Positions 9,276 through 18,409 of a stretch of 64,000 nt of DNA are shown piece after piece (positions within the stretch are counted from its first letter, which is position 1; each line of letters starts with the position of its first letter). The position numbers and the translations under genes are program-made. A model generated the notes under the pieces. It worked only from the letters and a program-made list of their open reading frames with translations, had not been told where the DNA came from and made no database searches. This stretch comes from Bradyrhizobium sp. CB82 (GTDB lineage: Bacteria; Pseudomonadota; Alphaproteobacteria; Rhizobiales; Xanthobacteraceae): contig NZ_CP121650.1 of assembly GCF_029714405.1 (NCBI RefSeq), positions 8,747,001 to 8,811,000 on the forward strand. Direction: 5' to 3'.

Positions 9276-9320
9276 CAGCGTTCACGTGGCTGGATCGTTC
9301 TCAACTCAACTTGATGACGA

Positions 9321-9992
9321 TCACCAACACCGCGACGCGGCAATCGCGTGCACGCGATTGTCGCCGAGGAGGTGCGCTGTAAAGTGCTGCGCGCCGAACA
9401 CGCGCGCGAAGGCGGCGTCACGGATGCTGAGGCCGCCGGCATAGGCGCCGAAGGCCGGCATCACGGCGCGGATCCCGTCTGAGGCGAAGCAGCGCCGCTC
9501 CATCGACCGGCCGCGCGCGGTGACGCGCGCCTTGGGATGGAGGTGGCCCGCGATCTCACCATGCGCGCCGGTCGGCTCGTGACGGAAAACGATCGGGCCG
9601 ATTGCGACTTCGTCGGCAACGGTGCCGCCGAGATCGGGCGGCAGCGCCGGATCGTGATTGCCTGAAATCCAGATCCAGTCGCGTCCGGTCTGGAGCGAGG
9701 TCATGGCGTCGCGATCCTCAATCGACAGCCGTTCATGGGCGCTGCGATCGTGAAAGCTGTCGCCGAGTGCGATGACGATGCGCGGATCGTGCCGCGCGAC
9801 GACCGCGGCGAGACGACCGAGCGTCGCAACCGTGTCGTAAGGCGGCAGCAGCACGCCGCGGGTCGCAAAACTCGATCCCTTTTCCAGATGCAGGTCGGAG
9901 ACGACGAGCAGACGCTGCTCGTCCCAGAACAGCGCGCCGGAGAGATCGGCGGCGAACGTCACGCCGGCGATGGTGACCTTCGAAACGCGCAT
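9321..9992 (-). CDS. pdeM: Ligase-associated DNA-repair phosphoesterase PdeM
   Basis: A calcineurin-like phosphoesterase with metal-site motifs SDLHLEKG, GDSFHD, GNHDP and GHLHPKAR in the usual order. It lies directly downstream of the Lhr-like helicase, the arrangement of the bacterial ligase-associated repair cluster, which is what distinguishes PdeM from other phosphoesterases. The start at 9992 has GAGGAC just upstream and gives about 223 residues; an in-frame start at 10031 would add 13 residues and lie 14 bp from the helicase stop. Biochemical activity on DNA is inferred from the family. Confidence 0.85.
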   Translation of the reverse strand: MRVSKVTIAGVTFAADLSGALFWDEQRLLVVSDLHLEKGSSFATRGVLLPPYDTVATLGRLAAVVARHDPRIVIALGDSFHDRSAHERLSIEDRDAMTSLQTGRDWIWISGNHDPALPPDLGGTVADEVAIGPIVFRHEPTGAHGEIAGHLHPKARVTARGRSMERRCFASDGIRAVMPAFGAYAGGLSIRDAAFARVFGAQHFTAHLLGDNRVHAIAASRCW

Positions 9993-10045
9993 GTCCTCAT
10001 CATCCCCCGAAACCCGCGCGCCTGCCGTCACGTCCTACCCTGCCG

Positions 10046-12628
10046 CTATCCCATCGCTTCCTTGACGAGCTCGTCGGCGGCCTCGGCCAACAGCTCGTCT
10101 GCTGCTTCGCCATAAACTGACTCGCGGCCGATTTCCAGTAGCGCCGGTACGGCGAGCGGGGAGACGTGGTCGAGTTCCCGGTGTGTGATGTGGCCGTGGA
10201 TGCGCGCGAGCATGTCGCCCAAGCGGCGCAGATCGAGCAGGCCCGTCGCGGCATCGGCGCGGGCGGCGCGGAGCAGCACGTGATCGGCCTGATGCTTGCG
10301 CAAGACGTCGTAGACGAGATCGGTCGAGAACAGCACCTGCCGGCGGCTCTTCTCCTCGCCGGTATGGCGGCGCGCGATCAGGCCGGAGATGATCGCGCAG
10401 TTGCGGAAGGTGCGCTTCATCAGCGCGGACTCCGCAAGCCAGGCTTCGAGATCATCGCCGAGCATGTCGGGATCGAACAGCGCGTTGAGATCGAGCTGAC
10501 CATTCCGAATCATGAACGACATGTCGCCGAGCGACCAGATCGCGACCGCATATTCATTGGCAACGAAGCCGAGCGGGCGGGCGCGGGCGCGCTCCAGCCG
10601 GCGTGTGAGCAGCATGCCGAGCGTCTGATGCGCGAGCCGTCCCTCGAAGGGATAGCAGATGATGTAATGCTTGTTGCCGCGTGGAAACGTCTCGACCAGG
10701 AGCTCGCGCACCGCCGGCACGCGCGACACCTCCTTCTGCACCGACAGCCAGTCGCGCACCTGCTCCGGCAGCGTCCGCCAGGCGCGGCCATCATCGAGCA
10801 GGCGGCGCACGCGCTCGGCGAGATAGGTCGAGAGCGGGAACTTGCCGCCCATATAGGACGGCACTTTCGGATCCTTGTCGTGAGCTCGGGAGACATAGAC
10901 CTGGTCCTCGACGAGGGCTTCGTAGCGCACGACCTCGCCGCCGAACACGAAGGTGTCGGCAGGAGCCAAGCCCTCGATGAAGGCCTCCTCGATCTCGCCG
11001 AGCAATCTGCCGCCGCGCGCGATGACCCCGGTCGAGCCGGTACCGCCGGTACGCGAGCGCACCAGCCGCACCTTCAGCATGTCGTCCTCGACGATGGTGC
11101 CGACATTCATCCGGTAGCTCTGCCGCACTTTTGGATTGGCGACGCGCCAGCGGCCCTGCTTGTCCTGCTTGATGCGCGCGAAGCGTTCATAGGTTTTCAG
11201 CGCGTAACCGCCGGTGGCGACGAAATCGACCACGTCGTCGAAATCCTGCCGCGACAGATCGGCGTAAGGCGCCGCTGTGCGCACCTCGTCATAGAGCTCG
11301 CCTGCGAGAAACGGCTCGCCGCAGGCGCAGCCGAGCACGTGCTGCGCCAGCACGTCGAGCGCCCCGACGCGGAGCGGCGGGGTATCCTGCGCATTCTCCG
11401 CGATCGCATCGATCGCGGCGCGGCACTCCAGCACCTCGAACCGGTTGGCCGGCACCAGCACGGCGCGCGAGGCCTCATCGAGGCGGTGATTGGCGCGGCC
11501 GATGCGCTGCATCAGGCGCGAGCAGCCTTTTGGCGCGCCGATATTGATGACGAGCTCGACGTCGCCCCAGTCGACGCCGAGATCCAGCGACGAGGTGCAG
11601 ACCACGCCACGCAAGCGTCCCGCCGACATCGCGTCCTCGACCTTGCGGCGCTGCGCGACGTCGAGCGAGCCGTGATGCAGCGCGATCGCAAGGCCGTCGT
11701 CGTTCATGCGCCAGAGATCCTGGAACAGCATCTCGGCCTGGCTGCGGGTGTTGACGAAGACGAGCGTGGTCTTGTTGGCCTTGATCAGCTGGTAGACCTC
11801 GGCGAGCGCGTGGCGCGCCGTGTGCCCGGCCCAGGGCAGGCGCTCGCTCGTGTCGAGCATCTCGACGATCGGCGCCGCCGCGCCGCCGGCCATGACGATA
11901 TCGGCGGTGGCTGCCCTGCCGCCCGGCTGCGGCATGAGGAATCGCGCCAGCGACTCCGGCTCGGCCACCGTCGCCGACAGACCGATCATGCGCATCGTGG
12001 GCGCGAGCCGCCACAGCCGCGCCAGCCCGAGCGACAGCAGATCGCCGCGCTTGGAGGTCACGAGCGCGTGCAACTCGTCGAGCACCACGCGCTTCAGCGA
12101 TGAGAACAGGAACGGCGCATCGTCGGAGGAGAGCAGCAATGCGAGCTGCTCCGGCGTCGTCAGCAGGATGTCCGGCGGATAGCGCCGCTGCCGCTGCCGC
12201 CGCGACACCGGCGTGTCGCCGGTGCGGGTCTCGACCTTGATCGGCAATCCCATCTCGGCAATCGGTCGCTCCAGATTGCGCGCGATATCGACGGCAAGCG
12301 CTTTCAGCGGCGAGATGTAGAGGGTGTGAAGGCCACCGACGCGTTGAACGGCGCGGCCGGTGGAGATGAGGCCGCTGCGCGCTGCGTCGGATGCCTGCTC
12401 CCGCCATCTCCCGCCACTCAGCTCCACCAGTGTCGGCAAGAAACCCGCCAGCGTCTTGCCGGCGCCGGTTGGCGCGATCAGCAGCGCGCTAGCGTCTTCG
12501 CGCGCCTTCTCCAGCAGCGCCAATTGATGTTCGCGCGGCGACCAGCCGCGGGCCGCGAACCATGCCTGGAAGCGGTCGGGCAACAGCGCGGCCGGCGCGG
12601 CCGGTGCGGTGAGGATACGGGGCGGCAC
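10046..12628 (-). CDS. lhr: Ligase-associated Lhr-like DEXH-box DNA helicase
   Basis: About 860 residues. Motifs: Walker A PTGAGKT (about residues 53-59), DExH box DELH, motif III SAT, motif VI QRIGRANHR, followed by the winged-helix and Lhr-core C-terminal region. This is the short Lhr-core form that travels with PdeM, an MBL exonuclease and an ATP-dependent ligase. The frame is open to an ATG at 12829, but the first 60 or so codons there are translated intergenic repeat (12655-12829). The GTG at 12628, just before the first conserved-looking residues (PPRILTAPAAP), is the more likely start. Function: ATP-dependent unwinding in DNA repair, by family. Confidence 0.88.
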   Translation of the reverse strand: MPPRILTAPAAPAALLPDRFQAWFAARGWSPREHQLALLEKAREDASALLIAPTGAGKTLAGFLPTLVELSGGRWREQASDAARSGLISTGRAVQRVGGLHTLYISPLKALAVDIARNLERPIAEMGLPIKVETRTGDTPVSRRQRQRRYPPDILLTTPEQLALLLSSDDAPFLFSSLKRVVLDELHALVTSKRGDLLSLGLARLWRLAPTMRMIGLSATVAEPESLARFLMPQPGGRAATADIVMAGGAAAPIVEMLDTSERLPWAGHTARHALAEVYQLIKANKTTLVFVNTRSQAEMLFQDLWRMNDDGLAIALHHGSLDVAQRRKVEDAMSAGRLRGVVCTSSLDLGVDWGDVELVINIGAPKGCSRLMQRIGRANHRLDEASRAVLVPANRFEVLECRAAIDAIAENAQDTPPLRVGALDVLAQHVLGCACGEPFLAGELYDEVRTAAPYADLSRQDFDDVVDFVATGGYALKTYERFARIKQDKQGRWRVANPKVRQSYRMNVGTIVEDDMLKVRLVRSRTGGTGSTGVIARGGRLLGEIEEAFIEGLAPADTFVFGGEVVRYEALVEDQVYVSRAHDKDPKVPSYMGGKFPLSTYLAERVRRLLDDGRAWRTLPEQVRDWLSVQKEVSRVPAVRELLVETFPRGNKHYIICYPFEGRLAHQTLGMLLTRRLERARARPLGFVANEYAVAIWSLGDMSFMIRNGQLDLNALFDPDMLGDDLEAWLAESALMKRTFRNCAIISGLIARRHTGEEKSRRQVLFSTDLVYDVLRKHQADHVLLRAARADAATGLLDLRRLGDMLARIHGHITHRELDHVSPLAVPALLEIGRESVYGEAADELLAEAADELVKEAMG

Positions 12629-12654
12629 GACGTAACACGTAAGCGGTAGGGGTG

Positions 12655-12829
12655 ACTTCGTCGAGGGGCCTCTGCCTCGCCCCGCCTGCGGGGAGAGGCC
12701 GGATCGCATCGCTAGATGCGATCCGGGTGAGGGGGAGCCTCCGCGAGTCCAACTGCCACCGTGAACGAAGAGCCCCTCACCCCAACCCTCTCCCCGCAAG
12801 AACGACGTAAGAACGGGGAGAGGGAGCAC
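12655..12829. repeat. Composite intergenic palindromic repeat
   Basis: Contains GCCCCGCCTGCGGGGAGAGG, a hairpin GGATCGCATC-GCTA-GATGCGATCC, and an opposed CTCTCCCCGCAAGAACG / CGTAAGAACGGGGAGAGG pair. It separates the helicase from the ABC binding-protein gene. The helicase frame stays open through it, which creates a misleading N-terminal extension. Confidence 0.7.
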
Positions 12830-12831
12830 GC

Positions 12832-14061
12832 CTACTCCGTCACCGGCTTGTCGGAGACCTGCCAGTCCTTGCCGTTGAAGGTCGAGATGAACAGCGTCTT
12901 CATCGGCGTGTAGTCGGTGGGCGTGTAGCTGTAGTCGACACCGTCGAGGAAGAACGGCGAGTGGAAGCCGTTGAGGCTCGCGGCCTGCTTGAGCACGTTT
13001 TCGCGCGTGAGCTCGTCGCCGCAGCGACGCAGGATCTCGCCCATGGTCACCGCCTGGCCATAACCGGCGTACGCGATGGTGTTGTCTGGATCGACGGTCG
13101 GCAGATAATTCTTGCGCAGCGTGTCGAACGCGATCACGTCCTTGTCGTTCTGCCAGGGGCGGGGGCCGGCGTCCTTGGAGTAGCGGATCGCCACGATACC
13201 GGATGCGTTCTCGAAGCCGGCGGCGCCGAGGATGGACTTGCCGGTCGAGCCCGCGGAGAGCAGTTGCAGCGGTTTCCAGCCGAGTTCGGCGGCCTTGCGG
13301 ATCGACTGCGACGACGCCTTACCGGTGGAGATGTTGTAGAAGACGTCGGCGCCCGACTTGGAGAGATTGATGAGCTGGGAGTCGATGGTCGGATCGGTCA
13401 GGTCATAGGTCTGCTCCAGGATCACCTGCGCGGTGCCGCCGGCATCCGCCAGCACCTTCTTGAAGGGCCCGAGGAAGTCGCGGCCGAAATCATCGTTCTG
13501 GTAGAGAATGCCGATCTTCGCGTTCGGCTTCACGCTGACGACGTGCTTGGCGAGGATGCGCGCTTCGGTCGGATAGAGCGGCAGGCCCGCCATCGTCCAT
13601 TTGAATTCCTTCGGGTTGTTCCACTTCGACGCGCCGGTATTGAGCAGGAGCTGCGGCACGCCCTTGGAATTGAGATATTTGTGCACGGCGGTCTGCGGCG
13701 CGGTACCGAGCGAGCCGTAGAGCGCGAGCACCTCCTCCTGCTCCACTAGCCTGCGCGTCGCCTCGACACATTTCGGCGCGCTGTAGGCATCGTCCATGGT
13801 GAGGAATTTCACCTTGCGCCCGTTGATGCCGCCGTTCTCGTTCAGCATCTGGAAATAGGCTTCGCCGACGCGCCCCAGCACGCCATAGAGCGAGCCGGGG
13901 CCGGAATGCGGCACGGTCTGACCGATCTTGATCTCGGTGTCGCTGGCGCCCGCATCATATTTCTTCTCTGCCGCCCAGACGTAAGGCGCTGATAGGGTGG
14001 AAGCTGCGATCGTCGCAAATGCGCCGGCGCTGAAATCGCGCCGCGATGGATTTTTCGTCAT
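12832..14061 (-). CDS. ABC transporter substrate-binding protein, Leu/Ile/Val type, Tat-exported
   Basis: A 409-residue protein. The start at 14061 gives a twin-arginine signal (SRRDFSAGAF) followed by a hydrophobic stretch ending near APYVWAAEKKYD. The mature part begins TEIKIGQTVPHSGPGSLYG, as in Peripla_BP_6 branched-chain amino-acid or amide-binding proteins. An in-frame ATG at 14223 would put the Tat signal internally and is rejected. No permease or ATPase genes lie nearby, so it is an orphan binding protein. It interrupts the DNA-repair gene cluster. The ligand is unknown. Confidence 0.85.
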   Translation of the reverse strand: MTKNPSRRDFSAGAFATIAASTLSAPYVWAAEKKYDAGASDTEIKIGQTVPHSGPGSLYGVLGRVGEAYFQMLNENGGINGRKVKFLTMDDAYSAPKCVEATRRLVEQEEVLALYGSLGTAPQTAVHKYLNSKGVPQLLLNTGASKWNNPKEFKWTMAGLPLYPTEARILAKHVVSVKPNAKIGILYQNDDFGRDFLGPFKKVLADAGGTAQVILEQTYDLTDPTIDSQLINLSKSGADVFYNISTGKASSQSIRKAAELGWKPLQLLSAGSTGKSILGAAGFENASGIVAIRYSKDAGPRPWQNDKDVIAFDTLRKNYLPTVDPDNTIAYAGYGQAVTMGEILRRCGDELTRENVLKQAASLNGFHSPFFLDGVDYSYTPTDYTPMKTLFISTFNGKDWQVSDKPVTE

Positions 14062-14179
14062 TGGCGTTGTCTCCCTAAATGCGGCGCATTGTGCTGATAT
14101 CGGAGGGAGCATCGCAAGTGGGAAAGCGGCGCCTTGCGGTGTAATGCCGCTCAATTCGTGGCAACCCCAGCGCCTAGAC

Positions 14180-15106
14180 TCAAGTTTTCTCGGCGACGAC
14201 GACGAGACCGCGCACCGGCTCATTGTTCTCGTTGCGCGGCGAGGCCGGCTCCAGTGTCAGGAGCTCGAGGCCGGCCTTCGCGATGGCGCCGCGCACATAT
14301 TCCGCAGCATGGGCATAGCGCAGACCCTCGCCCAGAACGACGCCGCTGCCGTCATGCGTCTCGAGCGTGAAGCCGAGCGTGCCGCCGGCGGCAAGCACGC
14401 GCCTTGCTTCCGTCAACACCGGCGCAAGATCGGACAGATACACGAACGCATCCGCAGCCACGATCAGATTGGCGCTCGCGTCCGGTTTGCTGCGCAGGGC
14501 GTCGATCATGTCGGCCACTTCGAGCTCGGCATAAAGGCCGGTCGCTCGCGCCTCCTTGATCATGCCGGGCGACAGATCGATGCCAATGAAATGATCGGCC
14601 TGCTTGGCGAAGGCGCTGGCCGCAAGCCCCGTGCCGCAGCCGAGATCGATCGCGCGCTTGAAGAAGGCCGGCTTCTTCGCGGCGACGCGCGCCGCCAGCA
14701 CGGCCTTGAAGATCAGCGACGGGGCGCGATAGCCGAGATCGTTGATCAGCGCATGCTCGAAGCGCGGCGCATATTGATCGAACAGGGCCTGCACATAGGC
14801 CTTCGGCATCTCCGACAAGTGCTCGTCTCCAAGCCGCATCAGATGCAGGCCGGCGCCGTGTTGATCGCTCGCGTCGGATCGGCGCGCTTCCCGGAACGCC
14901 GCGATCGCCTTGTCGCGCTGGCCGAGCTGCTCGCGGATTTCACCGAGCGTGAACCAGGCCGAGGTGAAATTCGGTGCGAGCTCGATCGCCTGCTCCAGCA
15001 GATCGGCCGCGGCCGGCAGATCGCCCTTGAGCTGGAGGTCGCGCGCGAACTCGAAACGGCGGTCGGCCATCAGATCGCCGGAGGACAAGAACAGGCGCAG
15101 GGGCAT
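14180..15106 (-). CDS. TPR-containing SAM-dependent methyltransferase
   Basis: A 308-residue protein. The N-terminal 70 residues form TPR-like helices (ARDLQLKGDLPAAADLLEQA; FTSAWFTLGEIREQLGQRDK). A class I methyltransferase domain follows, with motif I DLGCGTGLAASAFA and an acidic post-I loop (GIDLSPGMI). It is divergent from the MBL exonuclease with a 58-bp gap. TPR plus methyltransferase proteins of this length are common in Rhizobiales and usually annotated only as methyltransferase. The substrate is unknown; a link to the adjacent repair genes is not established. Confidence 0.8.
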   Translation of the reverse strand: MPLRLFLSSGDLMADRRFEFARDLQLKGDLPAAADLLEQAIELAPNFTSAWFTLGEIREQLGQRDKAIAAFREARRSDASDQHGAGLHLMRLGDEHLSEMPKAYVQALFDQYAPRFEHALINDLGYRAPSLIFKAVLAARVAAKKPAFFKRAIDLGCGTGLAASAFAKQADHFIGIDLSPGMIKEARATGLYAELEVADMIDALRSKPDASANLIVAADAFVYLSDLAPVLTEARRVLAAGGTLGFTLETHDGSGVVLGEGLRYAHAAEYVRGAIAKAGLELLTLEPASPRNENNEPVRGLVVVAEKT

Positions 15107-15164
15107 TGTGGAACCGAAAGACGATAGGGGCCGATGACTCGAAGAACGCGGTGGCGCAGCCTAT

Positions 15165-16211
15165 ATGACAGAAATGCGCCCGCAAGACATCCTGTTGCCA
15201 ACTGCTGCCGGCCTGTGCTGCAAGCCGGGCAGCTTCCACATCGATCCTGTTCGCCCGGTCGAGCGCGCCGTGATCACCCACGGCCATTCCGACCATGCGC
15301 GCGGCGGCCATGGCGCAGTGCTGGCGACGCAGGAGACGCTGGACATGATGCGGCTGCGCTATGGCGAGAATTTTGCCGGCACGACGCAAACGATTCGCTA
15401 TGGCGAGGAGATCCGGCTCGGCGACGTCAAAGTGAAGTTTCACCCCGCCGGCCACGTGCTGGGCTCGGCGCAGATCGCGGTGACAGCCAAGGACACCTGC
15501 ATCGTCGCCTCCGGCGACTACAAGGATGCGCCGGATCCGACCTGCACGCCGTTCGAACTCGTACCTTGCGACGTCTTCATCACCGAGGCGACGTTCGGGC
15601 TGCCGGTGTTTCGCCATGGCGATGCGGCGATCGAGGTGAAGAAGCTGCTCGCCTCCGTCGCGCTGTTTCCGGAGCGTGCGCATCTCGTCGGCGCCTATTC
15701 GCTCGGCAAGGCGCAGCGCGTGATCGCGCTGCTCCGCGAGGCGGGCTACGACGCACCGGTCTACCTGCACGGCGCGATGGAGACGATCACGCAGTATTAT
15801 CAAAGCCGCGGCATCGAGCTCGGCGAGATGCGGCCGGTGAAGGGTGTGAAGAAGGCCGATCTCGCGGGCACCATCACGCTGGCGCCGCCGTCGGCCACGT
15901 CCGATCTCTGGACGCGGCGCTTTCCCGATCCCGTCACCGCGTTCGCCTCGGGTTGGATGCGGGTGCGCGCGCGGGCGCGGCAACGCGGCGTCGAATTGCC
16001 GCTGGTGATTTCCGATCACGCCGATTGGGACGGCCTGACCGCGACGATCGCCGCGACCGGAGCGGGCGAAATCTGGGTCACGCACGGCCAGGAAGACGCG
16101 CTGGTGCATTGGTGCAAAGCCAAGGGCCTGGCCGCGCAGCCGCTCGATCTCGTCGGCTATGGTGATGAAGAGGAGACCGAGGTGCCACTGGCAAGCGAGG
16201 CCGAGGCATGA
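15165..16211 (+). CDS. Ligase-associated DNA exonuclease (MBL/beta-CASP-like)
   Basis: A 348-residue protein with the metallo-beta-lactamase metal motif HGHSDH at residues 39-44, SGDYKDAPDPT downstream, and a C-terminal SDHADWDGL. It has no signal peptide. Its stop overlaps the start of the ATP-dependent DNA ligase (ATGA), so the two are translationally coupled. This pairing identifies it as the SNM1/Artemis-like exonuclease of the ligase-associated repair cluster rather than an mRNA-processing enzyme. Its helicase and phosphoesterase partners lie about 3 kb away on the opposite strand. Confidence 0.9.
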   Translation: MTEMRPQDILLPTAAGLCCKPGSFHIDPVRPVERAVITHGHSDHARGGHGAVLATQETLDMMRLRYGENFAGTTQTIRYGEEIRLGDVKVKFHPAGHVLGSAQIAVTAKDTCIVASGDYKDAPDPTCTPFELVPCDVFITEATFGLPVFRHGDAAIEVKKLLASVALFPERAHLVGAYSLGKAQRVIALLREAGYDAPVYLHGAMETITQYYQSRGIELGEMRPVKGVKKADLAGTITLAPPSATSDLWTRRFPDPVTAFASGWMRVRARARQRGVELPLVISDHADWDGLTATIAATGAGEIWVTHGQEDALVHWCKAKGLAAQPLDLVGYGDEEETEVPLASEAEA

Positions 16212-18106
16212 ACCGCTTCGCCGAATTGTTGGACCGCCTCGCCTACGAGCCCGGCCGCAACAACAAGCTGCGGCTGATCAACGGTTATTTTCGCGAGGTC
16301 GGCGATCCCGACCGCGGCTATGCGCTGGCGGCGCTGACGGGTGCGCTCAGCTTCAAGCACGCCAAGCCGGGGCTGATCCGTGACCTCATCGCGGCGCGCA
16401 CCGATCCGGTGCTGTTCGGACTATCCTACGATTACGTCGGCGATCTCTCGGAGACGGTGGCGCTGATGTGGCCGAAGGCTGTCGGTGACGGCGGCCGGCA
16501 ATCTTTTCCGGGCTACCCCCCTCCCCCGCCCTCCCCCGCAAGGGGGGAGGGAGCACAGCGGAGTTTGACGCGACCGCGCAGTACGACTGCGAACAACTTC
16601 TCGGAGAGTGAATCTGACATTCTGCAGCGTTATGGAGGCACGAGCCTCTCCGTTCCCTCCCCTTGCTGGGGAGGGGCACGGAGGGGGTGCCCCGGGCTCG
16701 ATGCGAGTGATGCGCTCCGCCCCCGCCACCACAACCACCCACCTCCCCCAACCCTCACCGAGGTCGTCACCACCCTGCGCACGCTCGGCAAGACCGAGCT
16801 GCCGGGCCAGCTCGCGCGCTGGCTCGACGAGCTCGACGAGACCGGCCGCTGGGCGCTGCTCAAGCTCGTCACCGGCGCGCTTCGCATCGGCATCTCTGCA
16901 CGGCTCGCCAAAACCGCCGCGGCAGCACTCGGCGACAAGGATCCGCATGAGATCGAGCTGATCTGGCCCGGTCTCGCCCCGCCCTATCTCGACCTGTTCG
17001 CCTGGCTCGAGGGACGCGCGGAAAAACCCGTCAACTGCGATCCGGCGCCATTCCGCCCGGTGATGCTGGCGCATGCGATCGAGGACTCGGATTTCCAAAG
17101 TCTCGACCCGGCCGACTACATCGCCGAGTGGAAGTGGGACGGCATCCGCGTGCAGGCCGTCGCAGGCCGCGACGATCGCGGACACATCACCGTGCGGCTC
17201 TATTCGCGCACCGGCGAGGACATCACGGGGAGCTTTCCGGACCTCGTGCCGTCACTGCATCTGCCCGGCGCGATCGACGGCGAGCTGTTGATCGTCCGCG
17301 ACGGCCGCGTGCAGAGCTTTAACGTCCTGCAACAGCGCCTCAACCGCAAGGTCGTCTCGCCAAAGCTGATCAAGGACTATCCGATCCACCTGCGCGCCTA
17401 CGATTTGCTCGGCGACGACGAGAACGATCTGCGCGAATTGCCCTTCGCGGAGCGGCGCAGGCATCTCGAGACCTTCATCAAGAAGCTGGGCGATGCCCGC
17501 ATCGATCTATCGCCGACCGTGCCGTTCGATAGCTGGGACGCGCTCACCGCCGCACGCGCGGATCCCGCAAGCGCCGGCGCGGGCGAGGATGCCGAGGCCG
17601 TCGAAGGCGTGATGCTGAAGCGGCGCGATGCCCCGTACCTGCCGGGACGGCCGAAGGGACAGTGGTGGAAGTGGAAACGCGATCCGCACATCATCGACGC
17701 CGTCTTGATGTATGCGCAGCGCGGCCATGGCAAGCGCTCGTCCTATTATTCCGACTACACGTTTGGTGTCTGGACCGAAGGCGATGGCGGCGACGAGCTG
17801 GTGCCGGTCGGCAAGGCCTATTTCGGCTTCACCGACGAGGAGCTGCTCGAGATCGACCGTTTCGTCCGCCGCAACACCACTGAGAAGTTCGGCCCCGTCC
17901 GCCACGTCGTCCACGAGCCGGACAAGGGGCTGGTGCTGGAGGTCGCCTTCGAGGGATTGCAACGCTCGCCGCGGCACAAATCCGGCGTCGCCATGCGCTT
18001 TCCCCGCATCAGCCGCCTGCGCTGGGACAAACCGCCGCGCGAGGCTGACAGGCTGGAGACGCTTGAAAAGATGCTGAAGGCGGAAGCGGCAGAGATTGAG
18101 GCGTGA
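16208..18106 (+). CDS. Cluster-associated ATP-dependent DNA ligase with in-frame repeat insertion
   Basis: A 632-residue protein. The N-terminal DNA-binding domain begins RFAELLDRLAYEPGRNNK. The adenylation domain has the nucleophile lysine K309 in EWKWDGIR, and the OB-fold C-terminus contains the WWKWKRDP motif V region. About residues 93-180 (16484-16750) are not ligase-like: Pro/Arg/Ser-rich sequence encoded by two GGGGAGGG palindromes and the DNA between them. Without this block the two halves of the DNA-binding domain (ETVALMWPKA and LTEVVTTLRTLGKTELPG) join in register. The frame is kept, so a functional protein with a disordered loop is possible. Homologues are generally 530-560 residues, consistent with an extra block here. 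Confidence 0.9.
   Translation: MNRFAELLDRLAYEPGRNNKLRLINGYFREVGDPDRGYALAALTGALSFKHAKPGLIRDLIAARTDPVLFGLSYDYVGDLSETVALMWPKAVGDGGRQSFPGYPPPPPSPARGEGAQRSLTRPRSTTANNFSESESDILQRYGGTSLSVPSPCWGGARRGCPGLDASDALRPRHHNHPPPPTLTEVVTTLRTLGKTELPGQLARWLDELDETGRWALLKLVTGALRIGISARLAKTAAAALGDKDPHEIELIWPGLAPPYLDLFAWLEGRAEKPVNCDPAPFRPVMLAHAIEDSDFQSLDPADYIAEWKWDGIRVQAVAGRDDRGHITVRLYSRTGEDITGSFPDLVPSLHLPGAIDGELLIVRDGRVQSFNVLQQRLNRKVVSPKLIKDYPIHLRAYDLLGDDENDLRELPFAERRRHLETFIKKLGDARIDLSPTVPFDSWDALTAARADPASAGAGEDAEAVEGVMLKRRDAPYLPGRPKGQWWKWKRDPHIIDAVLMYAQRGHGKRSSYYSDYTFGVWTEGDGGDELVPVGKAYFGFTDEELLEIDRFVRRNTTEKFGPVRHVVHEPDKGLVLEVAFEGLQRSPRHKSGVAMRFPRISRLRWDKPPREADRLETLEKMLKAEAAEIEA
16484..16750. repeat. Palindromic repeat element inserted in the ligase coding sequence
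   Basis: Contains CCCTCCCCCGCAAGGGGGGAGGG at its left and CCCTCCCCTTGCTGGGGAGGGG at its right, with about 110 bp between. These are the termini seen in intergenic copies such as 9139-9275. The element has no stop codon in the ligase frame. Boundaries are approximate, set by where ligase-like sequence stops and resumes. Confidence 0.75.
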
Positions 18107-18137
18107 AGACGATGAGGCTCGATTGCCGCCAGCACGC

Positions 18138-18262
18138 CCCGTCTCCCGCTTGCGGGAGAGAGTTGGGGAGAGGGTGTCTCTGCATTGGGATTCCCCAAGA
18201 GGAGAGAGCCCTCACCCCGCGCCTTCGGCGCGACCTCTCCCGCAGGCGGGCGAGGTTCGGGA
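18138..18262. repeat. Intergenic palindromic repeat (GGGAGAGG family)
   Basis: CTCCCGCTTGCGGGAG, a distal CCTCACCCCGCGCC / GGCGCGACC hairpin and CTCCCGCAGGCGGGCGAGG between the ligase and the DUF6460 gene. The remaining bases to 18409 show no other feature than a short AT-rich stretch near 18371-18408 that may hold the next promoter. Confidence 0.65.
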
Positions 18263-18409
18263 GCCCGCCGCCGGCGGCGCACCCGAATCGAAGCTCTGGT
18301 GCGCGCCCGAATTAAAATCCCGTAAGCCGATTGATGCCCCGTTACGGGTTCCCCATGTCCCTCGCCATGCCCTATAATGGGGATCGAATCCGCTGGGAGT
18401 TTTTTTGAA

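Noticed and set aside
10166..12103. 645-codon plus-strand frame opposite the helicase
   Set aside because: Low-complexity Arg/His/Ala-rich product with no motif; the minus strand holds all helicase motifs.
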